14,913 bases of DNA, from positions 1 to 14,913 of the forward strand of contig CAAETD010000171.1 of the NCBI GenBank assembly GCA_900758885.1, written 5' to 3'. Position 1 is the stretch's first letter; every line of letters starts with the position of its first letter. Under the pieces are notes generated by a model. The model worked only from the letters and a program-made list of their open reading frames with translations, was not told the origin of the DNA and ran no database searches. The position numbers and the translations under genes were made by a program. The DNA comes from an uncultured Collinsella sp. (GTDB taxonomy: Bacteria > Actinomycetota > Coriobacteriia > Coriobacteriales > Coriobacteriaceae). Below, piece by piece: positions 1 to 4,900 of the stretch.

Positions 1-16
1 CCACGTTATTTAGATA

Positions 17-60
17 AAGCGAGATGCCTGCAAGTCGCAGGCATCTCGCTTGTTGTATTT
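17..60 (+). terminator. Intrinsic terminator of the unseen upstream gene
   Basis: Arms 17-31 and 37-51 pair perfectly over 15 bp around a 5-base loop (AAGTC). A T-rich tail (TGTTGTATTT) follows. Because the left flank is also AT-rich, it may work in both directions. It separates whatever lies upstream of the window from leuS. Confidence 0.9.
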
Positions 61-68
61 GCTATCAT
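60..68 (+). promoter_or_regulatory. Possible extended -10 promoter for leuS
   Basis: TGC at 60-62 followed by TATCAT at 63-68 fits an extended -10 element (TGn plus a 5/6 match to TATAAT). The expected -35 position falls inside the upstream terminator arm and has no good match, as can be the case for extended -10 promoters. Transcription would start near 75 and run through the large palindrome before reaching leuS. No better candidate is visible between the terminator and the palindrome. Confidence 0.4.
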
Positions 69-86
69 CATGCGAGTTAACGATGT

Positions 87-204
87 GGCGGGGCGTTCTT
101 ACCTTTGCTCGCTGCAAGTTCCGCACGAGCCGAAGAGCACTTAATGTGCTCTTCGTGCGAGCAGGACTGTCCGCAGCAGCGAGCAAAGGTAAGAACGCCC
201 CGCC
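87..204. repeat. Large palindromic element in the leuS leader
   Basis: Bases 87-115 are the exact reverse complement of 176-204 (29 of 29). The 60 bases between the arms are also structured. 122-128 pairs with 153-159 (7 bp) and 134-140 pairs with 146-152 (7 bp) around loop TTAAT; alternatively 131-140 pairs with 146-155 over 10 bp. As RNA this would be one long hairpin ending 14 bases before the leuS ribosome-binding site. No flanking target-site duplication is visible, and the element encodes no recognisable protein. It could be a REP/MITE-like mobile palindrome, an RNase III-type processed leader, or a cis-regulatory structure. The sequence does not decide between these. Confidence 0.85.
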
Positions 205-218
205 CCAACCCAGCTAAC

Positions 219-225
219 AAAGGAG
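219..225 (+). promoter_or_regulatory. leuS ribosome-binding site
   Basis: AAAGGAG lies 5 bases before ATG 231. It decides the leuS start, because in-frame upstream starts (for example TTG 105) have no comparable site and would translate through the palindrome. Confidence 0.9.
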
Positions 226-230
226 CTGAT

Positions 231-2807
231 ATGTGCGATTGCACAGATCATAAGGACGAGATCCCTGCCTACGACGCGCAGGCCATTGAGTCCCGGTGGA
301 TGAAGGCCTGGGAGGACTCCAACCTCTTTGCCGTCGACACCGACGACAGCAAGCCCAAAAAGTATGTGCTCGAGATGTTCCCGTATCCGTCGGGCGACCT
401 GCACATGGGCCACGCGCGCAACTATACCATCGGCGATGCCATGGCCCGTCAGGCCCGCATGCGCGGCTACGACGTGTTGCACCCCATCGGCTTTGACGCC
501 TTTGGCCTGCCTGCCGAGAACGCCGCTATTAAGCACAATACGCAGGCTGCCGCCTGGACGTATAAGAATATGGACCAGGCGCTCGCCACGATGAAGCGTA
601 TGGGCTTCTCCTACGATCTGGATCGCATGGTCAAGACCTGCAGCCCCGACTATTACCGCTGGGGTCAGTGGATCTTTGAGAAGCTGTGGGAAAAGGGTCT
701 GGTCTACCGCAAAAAGAACCCGGTCAACTGGTGCCCCACCTGCAAGACCGTTCTGGCCAACGAGCAGGTCACTGAGGGCAAGTGCTGGCGCTGCGGCACC
801 GAGCCCGAGAAGCGCGACCTTGAGCAGTGGTACTTCAAGATCACCGAGTACTCCCAGGAGCTGCTCGACGACCTGGAGAAGCTCCCCGGCTGGCCCGAGC
901 GCGTCAAGCAGATGCAGGCCAACTGGATCGGTCGCTCCGAGGGCGCCGAGGTCGACTTTACCCTGTGCGACCAGGATGGCGAGGCCATCGAGGGCGATGA
1001 GGGCAAGATCACCGTCTTCACCACGCGTGCCGATACCCTTTTTGGCGTCTCCTTCTTTGTCCTGGCTCCCGAGTACGCCGGCCTGCACGAGCTCGTCGAG
1101 GGCACGGAGTACGAGGAGGCCGTCACCAAGATCGTCGAGGACTCCAAGCACATCTCTGCCGTCGAGCGTGCCCAGGGCACCCTCGAGAAGCACGGTGCCT
1201 TCACGGGCCGCTATGTGGTAAACCCCGTTAACGGCGAGAAGGTCCCCGTGTGGGTTGCCGATTATGTCGTTGCCGACTACGGCACCGGCGCCGTCATGGC
1301 CGTTCCCTGCGGCGACCAGCGCGACTTTGAGTTTGCCCGTAAGTACGACCTGCCGATCGTGCCGATCATCCTGGACGATGACGATCGCGCTGCCGTCGAG
1401 GCCAGCGGCGAGACCATCGATACCTTCCATGCCGAGACCGTCGACTGGGATTGCGCTCACGCTGCCGAGGGCACGCTCGTCCAGTCCGGCAAGTACACCG
1501 GCATGCGCGGCGGCAAGCACTCCGAGGGCGAGGCTGCGATCGTGGCCGACCTCGAGGCCATGGGCTGTGGTCGTCGCAAGGTCGAGTTCCGTCTGCGCGA
1601 CTGGCTCATTTCCCGTCAGCGCTATTGGGGCAACCCCATCCCGGCCATTCACTGCGAGCACTGCGGTATCGTGCCCGTGCCCGAGGACCAGCTGCCGGTG
1701 ACGCTGCCCGAGAACCTGGACTTGGGCGCCGGCGAGACCCTCGCCGAGTGCAAGGAGTTCTACGAGACCACCTGCCCGGTCTGCGGTCGCCCGGCCAAGC
1801 GCGAGACCGATACCATGGACACCTTCACCTGCTCCAGCTGGTATTACCTGCGCTATACCGATCCGCACAACACCGAGCTGCCCTTCTCCCGCGAGGCCGC
1901 CGACCGTTGGATGCCCGTCGATAACTACATCGGCGGCATCGAGCACGCCATTCTGCACCTGCTCTACAGCCGCTTCTTTACCAAGGCACTGCGCGACCTG
2001 GGCCTGCTGAGCGTGGACGAGCCCTTCACTAACCTGCTGTGCCAGGGCATGGTCAAGGACGAGAACGGCGACACCATGTCCAAGTCCAAGGGCAATGTCG
2101 TGCCCCCGAGCTCGGTCATCGAACCTTACGGCGCCGACACCATGCGTTTGGCGATCCTGTTTATCGCCCCGCCCGAGAAGGACTTCGATTGGGATCCCAA
2201 GGCCGTTGAGGGCGCCAACCGCTTCATCAAGCGCGCCTGGCGTATCGTTTGGCAGCTCGTCCAGTCCGGCGACGCCAACGTGGCCTTCGACAAGTCCGCG
2301 CTCGACGAGGTTGCGATGAAGCTCTATCGCGAGCGTCACCGCACCATCGCCAAGTGCACCGAGGACTTCGATCGCGGCCAGTTCAACACCGCGATCTCGG
2401 CTGTCATGGAGCTCGTCAACGCGGCGAGCGCTTACCTCAATGCCACTGAGGGCGCTTCCCGTGACAAGGCGCTGTGCTATGGCGTGGCTAAGGACATCGT
2501 GAGCGTCCTTGCTCCCATCTGCCCGTTCTGGGCCGACGAGCTGTGGCACGAGGCCCTCGGCTGCGAGGGCAACGCCTACACCGCCGCCTGGCCCGAGTTC
2601 GACCTGGCCGAGTCCGTTGAGGACACGGTGCAGATCGTGGTCCAGGTGCTCGGCAAGGTCCGCGGCCGCGTCGACGTTGCCCGCGATGCCTCCAATGAGG
2701 ATATGCAGGCTGCCGCCGAAGCCGCCGTCGCCAAGTGGCTCGAGGGCAAGACGGTCGTCAAGGCCATCTGCGTGCCCGGCAAGCTGGTCAACCTGGTGGT
2801 CAAGTAA
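231..2807 (+). CDS. leuS: Leucyl-tRNA synthetase
   Basis: Class I aminoacyl-tRNA synthetase that charges tRNA-Leu with leucine using ATP in the cytoplasm. At 858 aa it matches the usual bacterial length (about 860). Visible motifs, in order: HMGH (58-61, the HIGH box); a zinc ribbon with C168, C171, C185 and C188; the CP1 editing domain with the threonine-rich TTRADT motif (264-269) and D362/D365; a CSSWYY segment; MSKSK (616-620, the KMSKS box); and the tRNA-binding C-terminal region to residue 858. In the editing motif around 358-365, the histidine usually before DQRD is glycine (PCGDQRD). ATG 231 was chosen because of its AAAGGAG site and because the protein then begins close to the conserved N-terminus. 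The gene stands alone between terminators at 17-60 and 2827-2876, so it is probably monocistronic, with the palindrome in its leader. The N-terminus (MCDCTDH) is short and Cys-rich. Confidence 0.97.
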   Translation: MCDCTDHKDEIPAYDAQAIESRWMKAWEDSNLFAVDTDDSKPKKYVLEMFPYPSGDLHMGHARNYTIGDAMARQARMRGYDVLHPIGFDAFGLPAENAAIKHNTQAAAWTYKNMDQALATMKRMGFSYDLDRMVKTCSPDYYRWGQWIFEKLWEKGLVYRKKNPVNWCPTCKTVLANEQVTEGKCWRCGTEPEKRDLEQWYFKITEYSQELLDDLEKLPGWPERVKQMQANWIGRSEGAEVDFTLCDQDGEAIEGDEGKITVFTTRADTLFGVSFFVLAPEYAGLHELVEGTEYEEAVTKIVEDSKHISAVERAQGTLEKHGAFTGRYVVNPVNGEKVPVWVADYVVADYGTGAVMAVPCGDQRDFEFARKYDLPIVPIILDDDDRAAVEASGETIDTFHAETVDWDCAHAAEGTLVQSGKYTGMRGGKHSEGEAAIVADLEAMGCGRRKVEFRLRDWLISRQRYWGNPIPAIHCEHCGIVPVPEDQLPVTLPENLDLGAGETLAECKEFYETTCPVCGRPAKRETDTMDTFTCSSWYYLRYTDPHNTELPFSREAADRWMPVDNYIGGIEHAILHLLYSRFFTKALRDLGLLSVDEPFTNLLCQGMVKDENGDTMSKSKGNVVPPSSVIEPYGADTMRLAILFIAPPEKDFDWDPKAVEGANRFIKRAWRIVWQLVQSGDANVAFDKSALDEVAMKLYRERHRTIAKCTEDFDRGQFNTAISAVMELVNAASAYLNATEGASRDKALCYGVAKDIVSVLAPICPFWADELWHEALGCEGNAYTAAWPEFDLAESVEDTVQIVVQVLGKVRGRVDVARDASNEDMQAAAEAAVAKWLEGKTVVKAICVPGKLVNLVVK

Positions 2808-2826
2808 GCACTGCGCGTAAAGCTGA

Positions 2827-2876
2827 CATGCAATAAACGAGGGACGGCCCGGTTGGGTCGTCCCTCGTTTTGCATG
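2827..2876 (+). terminator. Terminator after leuS
   Basis: Arms 2835-2846 and 2859-2870 pair over 12 bp and continue inward (2847-2850 with 2855-2858, one G-U) to a 4-base loop. Outer arms CATGCA (2827-2832) and TGCATG (2871-2876) also pair, giving a long hairpin with TTTT at 2868-2871 on the descending arm. It starts 19 bases after the leuS stop and probably ends that transcript. Confidence 0.9.
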
Positions 2877-2958
2877 TACCTGCCTAGGTGCCTTCGGTCA
2901 ATTGTCCTATTCTTGTGGAGAAGCTGTGCGCACGCTGACCTGCAGATTCGTACTGTGC

Positions 2959-2987
2959 TTGCACGTTTCCGCAGCTATTGGTATAGT
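2959..2987 (+). promoter_or_regulatory. Promoter of the rimP-nusA-infB operon
   Basis: TTGCAC (2959-2964) and TATAGT (2982-2987) are separated by 17 bases, close to the consensus for the primary sigma factor. Transcription would start near 2994, giving a leader of about 70 bases before rimP. The leader contains the hairpin at 3013-3042. The bases between the leuS terminator and this promoter (2877-2958) show no gene or tRNA. Confidence 0.85.
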
Positions 2988-3012
2988 TTGCTTGCAAATG
3001 AAGTTGTAATTG

Positions 3013-3045
3013 AAAGAAGTGGGGTTTCGGCCCCGCTTCTTTTTT
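3013..3045 (+). terminator. Leader terminator/attenuator before rimP
   Basis: Arms 3013-3024 and 3031-3042 pair over 12 bp with one G-U, around loop TTTCGG, and a run of six T (3040-3045) follows the GC-rich core. It lies after the promoter and before the first gene of the operon. It therefore cannot simply end an upstream gene's transcript, since leuS already has its own terminator; it would stop a fraction of the operon's own transcripts. I could not find a convincing competing antiterminator stem in the short leader. Confidence 0.75.
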
Positions 3046-3065
3046 GTATGGATGGAGGTGCCGCA

Positions 3066-3560
3066 ATGGTCAAGACCAAGACCGAGCAGGCGATCATCGA
3101 CGCGCTCGAGGCCGTCGCTCCCCAGCACGATGTCGACATCGTCGACGTCGAGCTCGTGGGTGCCACCAAGGCCCCCTGCGTGCGTGTGCGTATCGAGGGT
3201 GCCGAGGGTCAGAGCCTGTCGCTCAACGACGTCACGGCCAACACCAAATGGGTCGGCGATGTGATTGAGGAGCTCGACCCCATCTCTTCGAGCTATACGC
3301 TTGAGGTGTCGAGCCCGGGTATGGCACGCCCGCTGCGCCGCCCGTGCGACTTTGCCCGCTTTGTGGGAGAGAACTGTGAGCTCACCTCCACCGCCACCGA
3401 GGGCCGTCGCAAGTACGCCGGCAAGATTGCCGCCGCCACCGAGTCCGACGTGACCCTCGAGCTCGAGGACGGCGAGTCCGTCACCCTCGATTTCTCTGAT
3501 GTTAAAAAGTGCAAGTTGAAGCCCACCTACGACTTCAAGCCCGCGAAGGAAGGAAAGTAA
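3066..3560 (+). CDS. rimP: Ribosome maturation factor RimP
   Basis: RimP binds the assembling 30S subunit and is needed for efficient maturation of the small subunit. The 164-aa product has the typical two-part layout. The N-terminal alpha/beta domain (about 1-90) contains the family signature YTLEVSSPGMARPLRRP (77-93). A small beta-barrel domain (about 95-155) follows, including the segment around LDFSDVKKCKL (141-151). ATG 3066 was chosen because GGAGG (3054-3058) precedes it by 7 bases. An in-frame ATG at 3048 has no site and overlaps that GGAGG. It is the first gene of the operon; nusA starts one base after its stop, the classic rimP-nusA arrangement. Confidence 0.95.
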   Translation: MVKTKTEQAIIDALEAVAPQHDVDIVDVELVGATKAPCVRVRIEGAEGQSLSLNDVTANTKWVGDVIEELDPISSSYTLEVSSPGMARPLRRPCDFARFVGENCELTSTATEGRRKYAGKIAAATESDVTLELEDGESVTLDFSDVKKCKLKPTYDFKPAKEGK

Positions 3561-3561
3561 G

Positions 3562-4809
3562 ATGGCAGCATCCGACATGATGTCCGCCCTGATGGAGCTT
3601 TGCCAGGAGAAGCACATCGACCAGCTCTACCTGATCGACCGCCTGGAGCAGTCGCTCGCTAAGAGCTATGCCGAGATCCTGCATCTTGAGTGGGGCGCCA
3701 AGGTGACCATCGACCGCACCACCGGCAAGATCTACGTCTACCGCCTGGAGCCGATCGACGATTCCATGGACGAGGAGGGCAACTTCACCGAGTTCGAGGA
3801 GATTGACGTCACCCCCAAGAACACGAGCCGCATCGCCGCCCAGCACGCCAAGGCCGAGATCAACGCCATCGTGCGCAACTCCGCCCGCGAGCAGATCTAC
3901 GAGGAGTTCTCCGGCCGCATCGGTGACCTCATCAGCGGTACCGTGCTGCAGTCCACTCCCGACTTCACGATCGTCAAGATTCGCGAGGGCGTCGAGGCCG
4001 AGCTGCCGCACTTCGATCAGCGCCGTTATGAGAACGAGCGCAACGAGCGTCCGATGGGCGAGCGCTACCTGCACAACCAGCACATCAAGGCCGTGATCAT
4101 CGACGTTCGCGACCCCAACTCCAACCTGCAGCCGGTTCGTGGCGAGCACAGCCGTCCGCCGATTGTCATCTCCCGTACCCACCCCGAGCTCATGCGTCGT
4201 CTGTTTGAGCAGGAGGTGCCCGAGATCTATGAGGGTACCGTCCAGATTAAGTCGATCGCCCGCGAGCCTGGCCAGCGCTCTAAGGTCGCCGTCCACTCGC
4301 TCGATGACCGTCTGGATCCCGTGGGCGCCTGCGTCGGCCCCAAGGGCAGCCGTGTTCGCGCTGTCGTGGGCGAGCTCCGTGGCGAGCGCGTTGACGTCAT
4401 CCTTTGGGATGCCGATCCTGTCGTCTACGTCGCCAACGCCCTGTCGCCCGCCAAGGTCACCCGCGTCCTCATCGACGAGGAGAAGGCTTACGCCGGTGTC
4501 ATCGTGCCCGACGACCAGCTGTCCCTCGCCATCGGCAAGGAGGGCCAGAACGCCCGTCTCGCTGCGCGCCTGACCGGCTGGCACATCGACATCAAGTCCG
4601 AGACGCTTGCCGCCGACATTCTCAAGAACGTTCCCGTTCACGAGGAGCCCGCCGCCGACCTGATCGGTGACGAGGAGGACGAGGACGTCCGCCGCTGTGA
4701 GTATGTGTCCGAGGACGGCATCCAGTGCCGCAACCAGGCTCGTCCCGGCTCCCGTTTCTGCGGTGTCCACGACACCGACGCCTTCGATGATGCGGAGGAC
4801 CTGATCTAG
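3562..4809 (+). CDS. nusA: Transcription termination/antitermination factor NusA with a C-terminal Cys/His module
   Basis: NusA binds RNA polymerase and nascent RNA and modulates pausing, termination and antitermination. The 415-aa product has the NusA N-terminal RNAP-binding domain (about 1-115), an S1 domain (about 120-195), the conserved ISRTHPELMRRLF segment (203-215), KH1 (GxxG in VGPKGSR, 258-264) and KH2 (IGKEGQN, 324-330). There are no E. coli-type acidic-repeat domains. After an acidic linker (360-376) the tail carries C379-x9-C389-x10-C400-x2-H403 and ends in an acidic stretch. This spacing looks like a small zinc-binding knuckle and is not part of the standard NusA fold. The start follows a purine-rich site (GAAGGAAAG) inside the end of rimP. 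No ylxR-type gene follows, although one commonly sits between nusA and infB in other Gram-positive bacteria. Confidence 0.96.
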   Translation: MAASDMMSALMELCQEKHIDQLYLIDRLEQSLAKSYAEILHLEWGAKVTIDRTTGKIYVYRLEPIDDSMDEEGNFTEFEEIDVTPKNTSRIAAQHAKAEINAIVRNSAREQIYEEFSGRIGDLISGTVLQSTPDFTIVKIREGVEAELPHFDQRRYENERNERPMGERYLHNQHIKAVIIDVRDPNSNLQPVRGEHSRPPIVISRTHPELMRRLFEQEVPEIYEGTVQIKSIAREPGQRSKVAVHSLDDRLDPVGACVGPKGSRVRAVVGELRGERVDVILWDADPVVYVANALSPAKVTRVLIDEEKAYAGVIVPDDQLSLAIGKEGQNARLAARLTGWHIDIKSETLAADILKNVPVHEEPAADLIGDEEDEDVRRCEYVSEDGIQCRNQARPGSRFCGVHDTDAFDDAEDLI

Positions 4810-4817
4810 CGCGCGGT

Positions 4818-4840
4818 CGCGCCGGGCGGGTCCCGGCGCG
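4818..4840 (+). other. GC-rich hairpin between nusA and infB
   Basis: Arms 4818-4826 and 4832-4840 pair perfectly over 9 bp, all G-C, around a 5-base loop. The following bases (TCTCACACG) have no T run, so it is not a standard intrinsic terminator. It may slow polymerase, protect the 3' end of a nusA segment or act as a processing site. Its function is unknown. Confidence 0.6.
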
Positions 4841-4864
4841 TCTCACACGCTCGTTCAGTCTCTA

Positions 4865-4879
4865 GGCACCCAAGGTGCC
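4865..4879 (+). other. Short hairpin upstream of the infB ribosome-binding site
   Basis: GGCACC (4865-4870) and GGTGCC (4874-4879) can pair around a 3-base loop. The stem ends about 9 bases before AGGTGA (4889-4894), the likely infB ribosome-binding site. It could influence infB translation, but a 6-bp stem could also be chance. Confidence 0.35.
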
Positions 4880-4900
4880 AGAAAGGGTAGGTGAAGTCAT

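Noticed and set aside
105..230. N-terminal extension of leuS from TTG 105
   Set aside because: It would be translated through the palindrome, has no ribosome-binding site, and is not needed for the LeuRS fold; AAAGGAG supports ATG 231.
61..230. T-box riboswitch upstream of leuS
   Set aside because: A T-box is common for synthetase genes, but no AGGGTGGNACCGCG-like antiterminator motif or T-box-type terminator is present; the palindrome is a different structure.
141..2549. 802-codon open frame on the minus strand opposite leuS
   Set aside because: It is the mirror of GC-rich codon usage in leuS; its Val/Leu/Gly/His/Asp-rich product shows no domain and it covers intact leuS motifs.
2877..2958. 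tRNA or small gene between leuS and the rimP promoter
   Set aside because: E. coli has a tRNA upstream of rimP, but no cloverleaf or ribosome-bound small frame could be found here.
2853..3065. N-terminal extension of rimP
   Set aside because: The frame runs back through the promoter and leader hairpin; GGAGG at 3054-3058 supports ATG 3066.
3535..4770. 411-codon minus-strand frame opposite nusA
   Set aside because: Same antisense codon effect; nusA on the plus strand is unmistakable. The minus-strand frames at 11261-12745 and 13621-14544 were rejected for the same reason.
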